A program made the translations under genes and the position numbers. From positions 1-51,666 of the forward strand of contig NZ_BONZ01000079.1 of NCBI RefSeq assembly GCF_016862975.1: a stretch of 51,666 nucleotides of DNA, given 5' to 3'. The notes under the pieces were generated by a model. That model worked only from the letters and a program-made list of their open reading frames with translations, made no database searches and was not told the DNA's origin. Of this stretch, positions 39,333 to 48,393 are shown in pieces. The stretch comes from Rugosimonospora africana (lineage in GTDB: Bacteria > Actinomycetota > Actinomycetes > Mycobacteriales > Micromonosporaceae). Within the stretch, counting starts at the first letter, position 1. Every line of letters begins with the position of its first letter.

Positions 39333-40124
39333 GTGGAGTCCCTGCTGCCGAAGCTGTTCCTCGCTCCCCTGTTGGTCGTGATGTCCACGCTTGCCGGCCG
39401 CCGGTGGGGACCTGACGTCACGGGCATTCTCGTCGCCTTCCCGATTGTCGCCGGGCCGATCCTGTTCATCACCTACCAGCAACATGGCGCGAAATTCGCC
39501 AGCGACGCGGCCAGTTCCTCTCTTCTCGGGCTCGTGTCGCTGGCCACGTTCGCGGTGCTGTTCGCCCGCACCGCGCGCCGGTTCGGCTGGCTCACCACAC
39601 TGGCCGCGAGCTGGGCAGCCGTTCTGGCCATGGATGCCGCGCTATCCGTCATCCAGGTCGCGATGCTCGTCGCGCTGGCGCTCACGCTGGTCGCGACTGC
39701 GGCCGCGATGGCCCTCATGCCGACAATCGAGTCTGAACGGTCGGGTGAGTCAGAGCGTCGGGCGTGGCCCGTCTGGGAGTTGCCCGCTCGTGCGACCGCG
39801 ACCGGCGTCCTGGTACTTGTCGTTACGACAGCTTCCAGCGCCATGGGCCCGCATTGGACCGGACTCCTGGCACCTTTCCCCATCGCGACAAGCGTCGTAG
39901 CGGCCTTCGTCCACGCGCAGTACGGTCCCGCCGTGACCGCGCGGACCCTGAGCGGTGCGGTCATGGGCTTGTTCAGCTTTGCGGCGTTCTGCGTCTCGGT
40001 CGCGGTCCTCCTACGCCCGATCGGCGGCGCCGCGTTTGTGCTGGGTGCTGCGGTGGCCGTCGCCGTCCAACTTGTGGCAGCACACGCGCGAGGCAGACTA
40101 CGGATGCGGTCCTCGAACGAGTAG
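39333..40124 (+). CDS. Multi-pass membrane protein
   Basis: 263 residues from the GTG at 39333 with about seven to eight hydrophobic segments, arranged as two similar halves (LVVMSTLAGRRWGPDVTGILVAFPIVAGPILF resembles the later GLLAPFPIATSVVAAF in GPHWTGLLAPFPI). The internal repeat with G-P-x-x-T-G-x-x-x-x-F-P-I in both halves suggests a duplicated small transporter. Function unknown. A TAAGCT box sits 8 bp upstream of the start. Confidence 0.72.
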   Translation: MESLLPKLFLAPLLVVMSTLAGRRWGPDVTGILVAFPIVAGPILFITYQQHGAKFASDAASSSLLGLVSLATFAVLFARTARRFGWLTTLAASWAAVLAMDAALSVIQVAMLVALALTLVATAAAMALMPTIESERSGESERRAWPVWELPARATATGVLVLVVTTASSAMGPHWTGLLAPFPIATSVVAAFVHAQYGPAVTARTLSGAVMGLFSFAAFCVSVAVLLRPIGGAAFVLGAAVAVAVQLVAAHARGRLRMRSSNE

Positions 40125-40139
40125 TCCGAGGACCGCATC
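40103..40139. terminator. Bidirectional terminator overlapping a stop codon
   Basis: Perfect 13-bp stem (40103-40115 with 40127-40139); the TAG of the membrane protein gene is in its 11-nt loop. It lies 24 bp from the end of the converging DUF4097 gene. Confidence 0.8.
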
Positions 40140-40162
40140 GAGTTCGTCTTGTCGCTGTCCGA

Positions 40163-40831
40163 TCAGAGGCTGCGGGCGACGATGTCGCCGACGGCGGTGG
40201 TTGCGTGGATGGTGAGCTGGGCGGCGGCGCCCTCGGTGTTCCTGAGGGAGTTGTGGATCCGGCCGTGGGACGTGCCGGCGTCCAGGCTGGCCGAGACTCC
40301 GGCGGCGACGCCGACCTCCACCTCGCCGGCATCGGTGCGCAGCACGACCGCGCCGCGCACGGCCTCGGCGATGCGGATGTCGCCCTTGCTGGTGCGGATC
40401 TCCGCGGGGCCGCCCACGCGGCCGACCGAGACATCACCGGCAACAGTGGTGAGGCGGGCGCTCGCGGCCTCGTCGAGGCTGATCGAGCCGTGTTCGCTCT
40501 CGACAGCGACGTCGCCGAACCGCCCAACGGCCCGGAGCTCGGCGCTGGCCGCCTTCACCTCGATCCGGGAACCGGCGGGCAACTGGACCGTTACCTCGAT
40601 GGATCCCGAGGGACCGAAGTACTGGTTCTTCGCCGATGCCGCGATCCGCAGAATCCCGTCGGTGTATTCGACCCTGGTCTGCTCCGCTACCTTCACGTCG
40701 CGGCCCTTCGAGGCGTCCGCGGGCAGGATCTCGACCGTGGTGTCGGCCCGGTCGGCTGCGACGAACTGAACGCGCCCCGCGGGGATGTCGAGGACGGCGG
40801 AGATCGGGGCGGGGGTGTTGAACGTTGGCAT
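40163..40831 (-). CDS. DUF4097 family beta-helix protein
   Basis: ATG 40831 with AGGAGGGT 7-14 bases upstream. 222 residues in repeating short strands: VKAASAELRAVGRFGDVAVESEHGSISL, TTVAGDVSVGRVGGPAEIRTSKGDIRI and VVLRTDAGEVEVGVAAGVSASLDAGTSHGRIHN. This is the DUF4097/bactofilin-like pattern, common in actinobacteria. No signal peptide or membrane anchor. Often found next to regulators, of unknown role. Confidence 0.85.
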   Translation of the reverse strand: MPTFNTPAPISAVLDIPAGRVQFVAADRADTTVEILPADASKGRDVKVAEQTRVEYTDGILRIAASAKNQYFGPSGSIEVTVQLPAGSRIEVKAASAELRAVGRFGDVAVESEHGSISLDEAASARLTTVAGDVSVGRVGGPAEIRTSKGDIRIAEAVRGAVVLRTDAGEVEVGVAAGVSASLDAGTSHGRIHNSLRNTEGAAAQLTIHATTAVGDIVARSL

Positions 40832-40973
40832 CGCGGTACCCTCCTGGGGATTTGCCGGGCGTCCCCGCTGGTGGGGAACTGGTGACGGGATCCACGATCG
40901 ACGGTTGCCCTGACACCGGGCAGCCACCGCACTGACGCGGCCCCTGACACGGTTGCCCTCTCCCAGCGCTCCG

Positions 40974-41189
40974 CTACTCGTCGTCGATGAGCGCGCGCAG
41001 AGACGCGGCCCGGTCCTGGTCCTCGATGTCATCGACCCGGGAACTGACCATCGTCCACGGAGTTGCGCACGGTCCCTCGTGGGACTCATCCGGACACAGA
41101 GCCCGCGCTATTGCGTCCGTCGCCTGCCCCAACTCGGCCTCGGTCGCTCGCAGCACGATCTGTACCTGCCAGACATCGCGCTCATCCAT
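40974..41189 (-). CDS. Conserved small hypothetical protein (71 aa)
   Basis: ATG 41189. The sequence MDERDVWQVQIVLRATEAEL, then ARALCPDESHEGPCATPWTM, is structured (alpha-beta) and has codon bias like its neighbours. A Cys pair in LCPDESHEGPC may bind a metal. I believe it to be a real actinobacterial family but cannot name it. Confidence 0.6.
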   Translation of the reverse strand: MDERDVWQVQIVLRATEAELGQATDAIARALCPDESHEGPCATPWTMVSSRVDDIEDQDRAASLRALIDDE

Positions 41190-41270
41190 CCCGGTTCACG
41201 AGCGCGATGATAGTGGCGCAAAATCGCGTCCGGGCTCCTACACACCTCGCATAGCCGGGACAATGCACGC

Positions 41271-41939
41271 ATGCGACCCGACGCCCCCGCAGACAGCCCC
41301 TCCACGACGCTCGACAGCCCTCCCGCCCAACCCGGCTACGAGTCGTGGTCGACGCAACCACCCCGCTACGGCGATCGTCACCGACTCCGTAGTCTGCTGG
41401 TGGCCGCCGCGTGCGTCGTACTTTTGGTCGCCGTCGGCGTGGTACTCGCCGTACGACTCGGCACGAAACAGCCAGCGACACCGGACACCCGGCCCCTCCT
41501 CGTACCGGTACCGGCCGGCGCACTCGCGTGTGCACAGAACAACACGCTGATCAGCGGCAACCGACTCGCACACTCCGACGGGGTACCCGCCGCTCTAGGC
41601 TCCACGCTCAGCGGATCCGGCCTGCTGAGCATGGCCTACCGCTGCTGGCTGCCGATCATCGGCTCCGAGGTCGACGTCATACTGCTGCGCTTCGACACAG
41701 CCGAGCACGCCCAGGGCATGGTGCTCGGCGACCAGAAGGCGCTCGGTGGGACTGCCGCGATCAGCGAGGTTCCCAGCGTCCCTGGCGCGCTCAACTTCAG
41801 ACTTCGAGCGCAGCCCGCCCGGCTGTGGGTACTCGGCGCACGGCATGCGACCGCGTTCGCGATCCTCGCCACCACCGGCCAGGAGTTCGACGCTGACGCG
41901 ATCGACGAAATCGCCGCGCAACAGTACGCGCGACTATGA
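41271..41939 (+). CDS. Membrane-anchored hypothetical protein
   Basis: 222 residues: a proline-rich cytoplasmic N-terminus of about 40 residues, one membrane segment (LLVAAACVVLLVAVGVVLAV) and an extracellular domain of about 150 residues with two Cys (ALACAQNN, YRCWLP) that may pair. The family is not recognised. It overlaps nothing, and is directly followed by a 5'-truncated septum-formation-type fragment. Confidence 0.65.
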   Translation: MRPDAPADSPSTTLDSPPAQPGYESWSTQPPRYGDRHRLRSLLVAAACVVLLVAVGVVLAVRLGTKQPATPDTRPLLVPVPAGALACAQNNTLISGNRLAHSDGVPAALGSTLSGSGLLSMAYRCWLPIIGSEVDVILLRFDTAEHAQGMVLGDQKALGGTAAISEVPSVPGALNFRLRAQPARLWVLGARHATAFAILATTGQEFDADAIDEIAAQQYARL

Positions 41940-41943
41940 CGAC

Positions 41944-42654
41944 GGATCGACGCCTGGACTCCGCGTCGGCTCGACAAGATCTTTCACCGGGAGCATCGCC
42001 GGGCGGTCGACCGCCCCGGCCGAGGACAGCCCGTCCCGAGCCGTCGCTGACGCCCAGTGCCTCACCGGCGCCGCAGACTACCTGGGCGGTGACTACCACC
42101 TCGGTATCTTCGATCTGAACCTGGTGCTGCCCAGTAACGCGGCATGGAGCGGCGGCGCCCGCTGGTTTCGCTGCGACCTCGTCCGGTATACCGACGCCAA
42201 CGCCACCATGTTCGGAGTGACCAACAGCGTCAAGAGCGGGCTGAGAGGATCCGGACCACTGGCCTCCATCTGCCGGACCATCACCGACGACGGCCACGGC
42301 AGTCTGACCGACGAGCAGCTGGCCGACTGCACCCAACCGCACAACAGCGAACTGGCCGGCTTGTTCACCGCCCCGGACCTGCCCTGGCCAAGCGACGAAC
42401 AGGCTCGAGACGACCTGGCCTCACAGGGCTGCCAGCGAGTCGTGGCCAAGTATCTCGGGTTCAGCGGTGGCGAGGTAGACAGCCCCTACCTCGGCTGGGG
42501 ATACGAGTCTTTCACCGAGGCTCAGTGGGACCTGGGTGATCGCACCATCCGATGTTCCGCACTCGGGTTCCACGGCGCCTCATCCAACGGAATCCGATTC
42601 ATCGGCAGCGTCAAAGGACTCCGGAACAGCAAGCCTAAAGGCTGGCACGGATAG
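41944..42654 (+). pseudogene. Septum-formation family protein, 5'-truncated
   Basis: The frame encodes CLTGAADYLGGDYHLGIF, then GGARWFRCDLVR, DCTQPHNSELAGLFTAPDLPWP and GCQRVVAKYLG, the second half of actinobacterial septum-formation (PF13845-like) proteins with their paired Cys and HxSE motifs. There is no ATG, GTG or TTG in frame between 41940 and the first conserved block, and the family's signal peptide and first half are missing. Probably a remnant after deletion at the end of the 41271 gene; alternatively, a start inside that gene is used. Confidence 0.6.
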
Positions 42655-42704
42655 CACGGGCGAACCACGGGCCCGCCTACGGCACGAGCGCGCGTCGGAC
42701 AGCT

Positions 42705-43637
42705 CTATGGCGCCTGCTCCACAAACGTGTCGTCGAATGGCCATCGGTCGGTGCCGAGATCGGTCCGGATGCTGCACCGGTACCTGAGAAGGTCGATGCG
42801 GTCCGCGTCGCTAAGGTCGCTGTCTGGCTGTCTCGACGGGTCGGCGTCAATGTTGTAGTGCAGCTGTCCCTCGTCGACGTAGTCGCGACGGAAATCGGTA
42901 GCCCATTGCGAGTTGTGACCCCAGCCATGGGACAGATCAACCGCTCTGCGGTTGCGTCGCCACCAGGCCCAGTACAGTGCCGAGCGTGCCGCCACGTCAA
43001 TGTTCATGTGGCGAGCGCCCGCCCGGATCACCACGCCCGCACGGGCCACCAGCATGCCGCCGACGATCGCGCCCGGCCAGCACTCGCCGACAACGCTCGG
43101 CGGTTCGTCAGCGTCGTCGCTGACCTGCACCGAGACGATCTCGTGGAAGAACGGGTGGAACGACGATTCGGCCAGCGATACCGCCCCGATCGCCGCGCAG
43201 AAATCTGGCCACGCCGACGTGCTCGGGATGGTGCCCCGCCACCACGGCTTGCCGCTGGTCCAGTCCAGCAACTGAGGATCGGGATTGTCCGGTTGAAACG
43301 CCGACACCAGCACGTCGAGGACACGACTCAACGCGTACAGCCCTTCCAGGACCGTGTAGTGGTTGCCCCCGCGCGGTACCCGCACTCGGCGGCTGTCCGG
43401 ACGACCCAGCTCACGCAGTTCCTCAACGAGGTGCGGACGCATCTCAAGCCACGGCTGCAACACGTCGCCGCCCCAACCCGCAGCCGGCCCATCCCGCAAC
43501 TCGATGAACAAATCCCGGAATTCCCAGAGCATCGACGGCACGCCGTGCACCGTAAGCCACTCACACCGTGGCGACAACGGGATTCCGACCGGACATGCCC
43601 GAGTACTCGTGGGGGCGGCAGCCCGCTGCAATTGCAT
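42705..43637 (-). CDS. Hypothetical protein (310 aa)
   Basis: ATG 43637; an internal ATG at 43532 is an alternative. No recognised domain. It is rich in Trp and Asp with distinctive blocks (LLDWTSGKPWWRGTIPSTS, YWAWWRRNRRAVDLSHGWGHNSQWATDFRRDYVDEGQ, IDADPSRQPDSDLSDADRIDLLRYRCSIRTD). It has no signal peptide or membrane segments, so it is probably cytoplasmic. Divergent from the sirtuin gene, 36 bp apart. Confidence 0.6.
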   Translation of the reverse strand: MQLQRAAAPTSTRACPVGIPLSPRCEWLTVHGVPSMLWEFRDLFIELRDGPAAGWGGDVLQPWLEMRPHLVEELRELGRPDSRRVRVPRGGNHYTVLEGLYALSRVLDVLVSAFQPDNPDPQLLDWTSGKPWWRGTIPSTSAWPDFCAAIGAVSLAESSFHPFFHEIVSVQVSDDADEPPSVVGECWPGAIVGGMLVARAGVVIRAGARHMNIDVAARSALYWAWWRRNRRAVDLSHGWGHNSQWATDFRRDYVDEGQLHYNIDADPSRQPDSDLSDADRIDLLRYRCSIRTDLGTDRWPFDDTFVEQAP

Positions 43638-43673
43638 AGCTCGGGCGAGTCAGGCACCGGTACCGTCTTCCCC

Positions 43674-44477
43674 ATGCCGAAGCAGGTTCCCAGCTGGATT
43701 AGTGACGTGACGCGGGTCGCGGTGCTGTCCGGTGCCGGCATCTCGACCGGCTCGGGCATCCCGGACTACCGGGGGCCGGACGGGGTGTGGACCCGGGACC
43801 CCGCGGCCGCGGCCGCATTCACCCTTGATACCTACCTGGCCAACCCGGACGTCCGCGCCAGGTTCTGGCGTACCTACGTCGACCACGCAGCCTGGCAAGC
43901 CCAGCCCAACGCCGCCCACCAGGCACTGGTGCGACTCGACGAGTCCGGAATCGCGGTGCGTGTACTGACGCAGAACATCGACGGGCTGCACCAACGCGCC
44001 GGCCTGGCCGACCGCAAGGTACTGGAACTTCACGGCACCATGTGGACCACCACCTGCACACGATGCCGCAGCACGTTTCCGACCACGGCGGTACGGGCCC
44101 GCGTCGCCGCTGGAGAGCACGATCCGCACTGCACCGCGTGCGGCGGCCTCCTCAAGCTCGATACCGTGCTGTTCGGGCAGAACCTCAACCCCGACATCAT
44201 GGGTCGGGCCGTCGCGATCGTCTCCAATACCCCGCTGCTGGTCGCCGTCGGCTCCTCGCTACTCGTCGAGCCGGCCGCGCAACTGTGCCGGGTCGCGGTC
44301 GAGCGGGGTGCGCACCTGGTCGTCATCAACCGCGACCCCACCCCGTACGACCAACTGGCGGTCGAGGTAATCCGCGCCGACATCACCGATGCGGTCGCCG
44401 ACCTCGTCGACCAACTCATCACCCCAGGCGCTCGGGTGCGTGGGGCCGACGACGCGCGTCGGAGGATGCCGGCATGA
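43674..44477 (+). CDS. Sir2-family NAD-dependent protein deacylase
   Basis: 267 residues from ATG 43674. NAD site VAVLSGAGISTGSGIPDYRG, the TQNIDGLHQRAG loop with catalytic His in LELHGTMW, a zinc ribbon with CTRC and CTAC (four Cys), GGLLKLDTVLFGQNL and VGSSLLVEPAA are all present. It removes acyl groups from lysines using NAD. A TACCGT box lies 7 bp upstream of the start codon, which suggests leaderless translation. Confidence 0.93.
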   Translation: MPKQVPSWISDVTRVAVLSGAGISTGSGIPDYRGPDGVWTRDPAAAAAFTLDTYLANPDVRARFWRTYVDHAAWQAQPNAAHQALVRLDESGIAVRVLTQNIDGLHQRAGLADRKVLELHGTMWTTTCTRCRSTFPTTAVRARVAAGEHDPHCTACGGLLKLDTVLFGQNLNPDIMGRAVAIVSNTPLLVAVGSSLLVEPAAQLCRVAVERGAHLVVINRDPTPYDQLAVEVIRADITDAVADLVDQLITPGARVRGADDARRRMPA

Positions 44478-44639
44478 GTGGTCGCGGACCAGCCGTGGAC
44501 GCCGGTTCCCGGAAGACCCGCAGACCCGCCTCCCGCTCATCGACAATCCGGTCGATCGGCAAGCTCGCCCGACACGCGGCTACTTATTTACTGATGGCAC
44601 GACCGCAGCCCGGCCATGAGAGCGAGTGTTTCGCCAGCG
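44478..44639. other. Intergenic stretch without a supported gene
   Basis: Short frames exist but none has a ribosome site or recognisable sequence. It begins the decayed segment that extends, with interruptions, to about 46270. Confidence 0.5.
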
Positions 44640-45113
44640 TCAAGTTTCGACAACCTCGAAATGTTCGTGAGTGCCGAGCTCCTCGAAACGCGCCTTCAGG
44701 TCGCGATACGCGGCCGCGTCGATGATGAACGCCCTTCCCGGGTGGTCGTTACGAGTCAGGCAGCGCGACAAGGCGGTTTCGTCGTCGGTGCGCACCCAAT
44801 GCAGGCGGTGGTCTGCCGACACAGACCTGGCCAGCTCGCGGGTCAGGTCGCGCTCCGACCTGCGCCAGAAGCCGAAGTCGAGGACGACGTCCACACCGGC
44901 ACGCAGGAGCTGGGGCCAATGGCCATGCAGCACGCCTGTGAGCCGGTCCAACAGCTCATACTCCTGATGGGAAGTGGGGGCTCCGTCGGTGTACAGCCGG
45001 AGGTACCACTCGTCCAACGAGATCAACACGGCACCACTTCGGTCAGAGAGTTCCCTGGCGAAACGAGTCTTTCCGACGCCCAGGTAGCCATGGATGAGAT
45101 GAACCGTTGCCAC
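44640..45113 (-). CDS. P-loop ATPase/kinase of the AAA_33 type
   Basis: Started at GTG 45113 (VATVHLIHGYLGVGKTRFARELS); ATG 45131 is also in frame. Walker A GYLGVGKT is at the very N-terminus, as in small zeta-toxin/chloramphenicol-phosphotransferase-like kinases, with DVVLDFGFWRRSERD as the second acidic motif and RCLTRND as the LID-region Arg. About 157 residues, full length for this group. Substrate unknown. Confidence 0.83.
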   Translation of the reverse strand: MATVHLIHGYLGVGKTRFARELSDRSGAVLISLDEWYLRLYTDGAPTSHQEYELLDRLTGVLHGHWPQLLRAGVDVVLDFGFWRRSERDLTRELARSVSADHRLHWVRTDDETALSRCLTRNDHPGRAFIIDAAAYRDLKARFEELGTHEHFEVVET

Positions 45114-45147
45114 GCCACAATCATGCGGCACGGCGTCGCTGGTGAGG

Positions 45148-45365
45148 CTAACGGCGCATTCTCCTCGAGAGAAGCGGAAGCCGAGTCGTGCGCTGTTCGA
45201 ACAGTCCGGCCATCATGGGCTCGGGTCCGCGGACGTAGCAGAGCCGATAGCTGCCCGCGTGCTGCGCCAGCTCTCCGACGGGGTTCGGCGCTGTGGGTGC
45301 GCAGGCGGGCAATGACGTCCTCGATGTCGTCAACGGCGAAGCGGCGTACTCGGGCAACCCCGGCG
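45148..45365 (-). pseudogene. VOC-family protein remnant, frameshifted
   Basis: On the minus strand one frame reads RFAVDDIEDVIARLRTHSAE, and a second, after a frameshift near 45290, continues VGELAQHAGSYRLCYVRGPE. Together these are the C-terminal half of a VOC protein; the N-terminal half and start are gone. Confidence 0.65.
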
Positions 45366-45378
45366 CTTAACGGCCCGT

Positions 45379-45573
45379 CTAGCCGCGGTGGTCGTCCTCG
45401 TTGAGGCCCGCCTCACGCTGCTGGTCCAGGACGTCGACCGGATCAGCCTCGAACGGGGTCCGCAACCGCCGCATGACCTCGTCGTCGACCCACGGCCGGC
45501 GTTGCACAGCCCCGTCAACGTCCAGCCCCTCCAAGAACGGACTGCCAACATCGGATCCGCTAGCGTTCATCAT
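45379..45573 (-). CDS. Small hypothetical protein (64 aa)
   Basis: ATG 45573 with GGGAGTG 6-12 bases upstream. The acidic, compact product contains FLEGLDVDGAVQRRPWVDDE and PFEADPVDVLDQQREAGLNE, a pattern I have the impression of in other actinobacterial small proteins. Real coding seems likely because of the ribosome site, although its surroundings are decayed. Confidence 0.55.
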   Translation of the reverse strand: MMNASGSDVGSPFLEGLDVDGAVQRRPWVDDEVMRRLRTPFEADPVDVLDQQREAGLNEDDHRG

Positions 45574-45699
45574 GCAGCACTCCCGTACTTCGGAACGAGA
45601 TCAGGACCAGTCTCGGAGGATACGAGACAGGACCGACACTCCGACCTCCGATGCGGAGCACACGATAATCGGCACCTCGCTAACCGGCAGGAGTGCCAT

Positions 45700-45830
45700 G
45701 GTCGGCGGCACGTCCGGCCGGGCGACCAGCTGCCCTCCACCTGGCAGTTGGTCCAGGAGTGGGGCGTGGCGATGGCCACCGCCAGCAAGGCCCTCACCAT
45801 GCTGCGGCAGAGGGCTCACCGCTACAGACA
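45700..45830 (+). pseudogene. GntR-type helix-turn-helix remnant
   Basis: The frame reads GDQLPSTWQLVQEWGVAMATASKALTMLRQ, the wing and recognition helix of a GntR regulator (normally LPSxRxLAxxxGVSxxTVxxAL). The first helix and the effector domain are absent and neighbouring frames are broken. Confidence 0.6.
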
Positions 45831-46271
45831 CGTAGCCGGCAAGGATCACCTTGTCACGCTCATGGCCGACCCGGCCGGCTTGGCGTGGACTGCCTGCGAT
45901 TCGGCGACGAAGTTGACGATCAGGTCGAGCCTGTGGGGGGTGAGGCACCTGCTCGACGTCGGCGATGTCGGCATGCACGAAGGCTGATCTGCTCGCGCAC
46001 GTCGGCCAGATCTACTTCGGTGCCCGCGGTAAGCCAGGGCGTCCAGCGCGACGACGCTGTCGTCGAGGTCGGTCGACCAGCGTGCCGACCTACGCGCCGT
46101 CGGCGCACATCAGTGGCGTTCGCTGGTACGTGTTGACGAGCAGGCTCAGCAGTGGTCCGGCTGCGGCGGATCAAGCTCGTCTTTGCTGGTGATCCGCCGT
46201 TTCCTTGGGTGGGCGCCGCGTCGGAGTCGTGTCAGTGCGGTGACAGACCTGTGTCAGGGCGGTAGGCGATC
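45831..46271. other. Decayed region without a supported gene
   Basis: Several short overlapping frames, none with a plausible start and domain. Probably old gene remains next to the GntR fragment. Confidence 0.5.
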
Positions 46272-46343
46272 GTGGCCGCTGTGATCAGTTCACGGATCGT
46301 GGCCTCGTGGCTGCGAATAAGCAGGGGAACGAAAAACAACAGG

Positions 46344-47561
46344 GTGCGGAGGTCATGGCTCTTCCGGCGAGTGGGGCTCCTGGCGCTGGCGGTCACGCTG
46401 CCGGCCGCGGCGGCCGCACCCGCAGCGGCCAACGCGAATAGCAGAGCCGTGTCGAAGGCCGCTACCGGGCAGAGTCGCCCGCAGCTGCAGGAGGCCATCC
46501 AGGAGATCGTTGATGCCGGTATCGCCGGGGTGCAGCTGCGCGTCCACGATCAGCGGGGCGACTGGGCCGGTAGCGCCGGGGTGAGCAGGTTGGGCGCTGC
46601 CGCGAAGCCCCCGACAGACGGGCGGTTCCGGATCGGCAGCACCACCAAGACCTTCACCGCGACTGTGGTGCTGCAACTGGTCGGAGAGGACAAGATCGGG
46701 CTGGACACCCCCGTAGCCGACTACCTGCCACAGTTCGGCTTGGACCGGCGGATCACCGTGCGGATGCTGCTGCAGCACACCAGCGGGTTGTTCGAATTCA
46801 CCGGCCAGTCCTACCCCGACGGGACGTACGTAGCGGGGATCCCATGGTCAGGCAAGGAGTGGGTGGACAACCGGTTCCGTACCTACCGGCCGGAGGACCT
46901 GGTACGGTTCGCGCTGTCCAAGCCCGCACTGTTCGCGCCGGGCACGGACTGGAGCTACTCCAACACCAACTACGTGTTGGCCAGGCTGCTGATCGAGAAG
47001 GTCACCGGCCACTCGTACGCCGACGAGGTCCAGCGGCGGATCGTGCGGCCGCTCGGACTGTCGGGCACTGTGGTGCCGGGCACCTCGCCGCAGATCCCCG
47101 GGCCGCACGCCCACGCCTACTACCAGTATGAGGAGGCCGGGCAGCCGAAGACGGTCGACATCACCCGCCAGAACCCCTCCTGGATCTCCAGCGCCGGTGA
47201 GATGATCTCGACTACCAAGGACCTCAACACGTTCATCTCCGCACTGCTGGGCGGGAGGCTTCTGCCACGCCCGTTGCTGGCCGAGATGCTCAAGCCGCAC
47301 GCGACCAGTGACCCGACGAGCGACTACGGCCTCGGGTTGTTCGAGCTGCACGCGGACGCGAACTGCAGCGGCACCATCCTGATCAACCACAACGGCAGCG
47401 TCCAGGGCTACGCGACGCTGATGTACAGCACGCCCGACGGCAGTAAGTCCCTGACGGCCTCGCTGACCTACGTGGACGACGTTGCCGCCGCATCGTCCCT
47501 GCAAGGGGTGTACACGACGGCGGTGCAGATGCTCACCAAGTTGGAGTTCTGCGGCGGGTAG
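46344..47561 (+). CDS. Secreted serine beta-lactamase-like hydrolase/D-Ala-D-Ala peptidase
   Basis: I prefer GTG 46344, which starts directly at the signal peptide (RRSWLFRRVGLLALAVTLPA to AAANA); GTG 46272 would add 24 residues. Ser98-x-x-Lys101 (RIGSTTKTF) and Tyr-Ser-Asn (DWSYSNTNY, about 204-206) are intact, with INHNGSVQGYA as the third motif (HNG in place of KTG). About 405 residues, typical of Streptomyces R61-type DD-peptidases acting on peptidoglycan outside the membrane. Confidence 0.88.
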   Translation: MRRSWLFRRVGLLALAVTLPAAAAAPAAANANSRAVSKAATGQSRPQLQEAIQEIVDAGIAGVQLRVHDQRGDWAGSAGVSRLGAAAKPPTDGRFRIGSTTKTFTATVVLQLVGEDKIGLDTPVADYLPQFGLDRRITVRMLLQHTSGLFEFTGQSYPDGTYVAGIPWSGKEWVDNRFRTYRPEDLVRFALSKPALFAPGTDWSYSNTNYVLARLLIEKVTGHSYADEVQRRIVRPLGLSGTVVPGTSPQIPGPHAHAYYQYEEAGQPKTVDITRQNPSWISSAGEMISTTKDLNTFISALLGGRLLPRPLLAEMLKPHATSDPTSDYGLGLFELHADANCSGTILINHNGSVQGYATLMYSTPDGSKSLTASLTYVDDVAAASSLQGVYTTAVQMLTKLEFCGG

Positions 47562-47742
47562 GCCGGCTGACGGGGCCGAGCGCCTTGGACCCGTACGCCC
47601 TGAGGAGAAATGCAGTCAATGGCGAGATGGTAGGCAGTCCAGAGCAGCGCCCCGTATGCGCGCTCAAGGACAGCAGACATCTTCTATGCGCGTAAGTTAC
47701 CACCCACTCGAGAAGCATCCCTGCCTGAGGAGGTACATATTC

Positions 47743-48177
47743 ATGCGACGCAGACGCCAACCGGCTATGTCGATCGTGAAGCGCACGACAACCTGGCTTG
47801 CCGTCACGGTGGCCGCGGCAACCACGGCCACGGTCGTGGGTGCCAGCCCATCGTCCGCCGCCACCGTTCCCACCAGCGTCACAGCGACGTCACCGGTTGG
47901 TTATGCGTATTTCAACGCCGACACCCAGGTACTGAGCATTCACGATTCGCGCGCGGACGGCTACGGAATCGCGGTCATCAACTATCGGTATGACCTGGCC
48001 AACGTAGGGCCCTACTACGGGTGGAACCGCGAGGGCAACGGCACCACTACCTACTACTACCTGCACATGCCTTACCTCGGCGAAATCAAGTTCCGCGTAT
48101 GCGCCGAGCAGGACGGCGTAGTCCTGAATTTCGACTGTAGTGTCAACGTATTTGGATACGCCGGTGGAGAGATTTAG
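47743..48177 (+). CDS. Small secreted protein
   Basis: ATG 47743 with GAGGAGGT 9-16 bases upstream. 144 residues: Arg-rich start, signal peptide (TTTWLAVTVAAATTATVVG to SSAA), then a beta-rich mature part of about 100 residues (VGYAYFNADTQVLSIHDSRADGYG, then FRVCAEQDGVVLNFDCSV). Two Cys near the end could form a disulfide. It resembles small secreted actinobacterial proteins of unknown function. Confidence 0.78.
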   Translation: MRRRRQPAMSIVKRTTTWLAVTVAAATTATVVGASPSSAATVPTSVTATSPVGYAYFNADTQVLSIHDSRADGYGIAVINYRYDLANVGPYYGWNREGNGTTTYYYLHMPYLGEIKFRVCAEQDGVVLNFDCSVNVFGYAGGEI

Positions 48178-48263
48178 CATGACAGTCCGGCCGGGACTCG
48201 AGGCGTAGACGCTCATCGCCGGTCGCGACCACGCTTCGTATAGTTGGCGTGTTCTGTGGGCAT

Positions 48264-48325
48264 GCAACGGCCACTGCACAACGATCGTCTCTTGTGGAGT
48301 ACGACAACCGTGCAGTGGCCGTTGC
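48264..48325. repeat. 16-bp perfect inverted repeat with a 30-nt loop
   Basis: 48264-48279 and 48310-48325 are exact reverse complements. It lies 87 bp after the small secreted protein and 69 bp before the amidase stop codon. The arms are too far apart for a classic terminator; it may be a small non-autonomous element or a structured RNA end. Confidence 0.7.
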
Positions 48326-48393
48326 CGCGAATCTGCTTGTCGCTGCCTCAAAAAACGTCCACTGATCGTGCGAACGTAATCCCGCGGTGGAGG

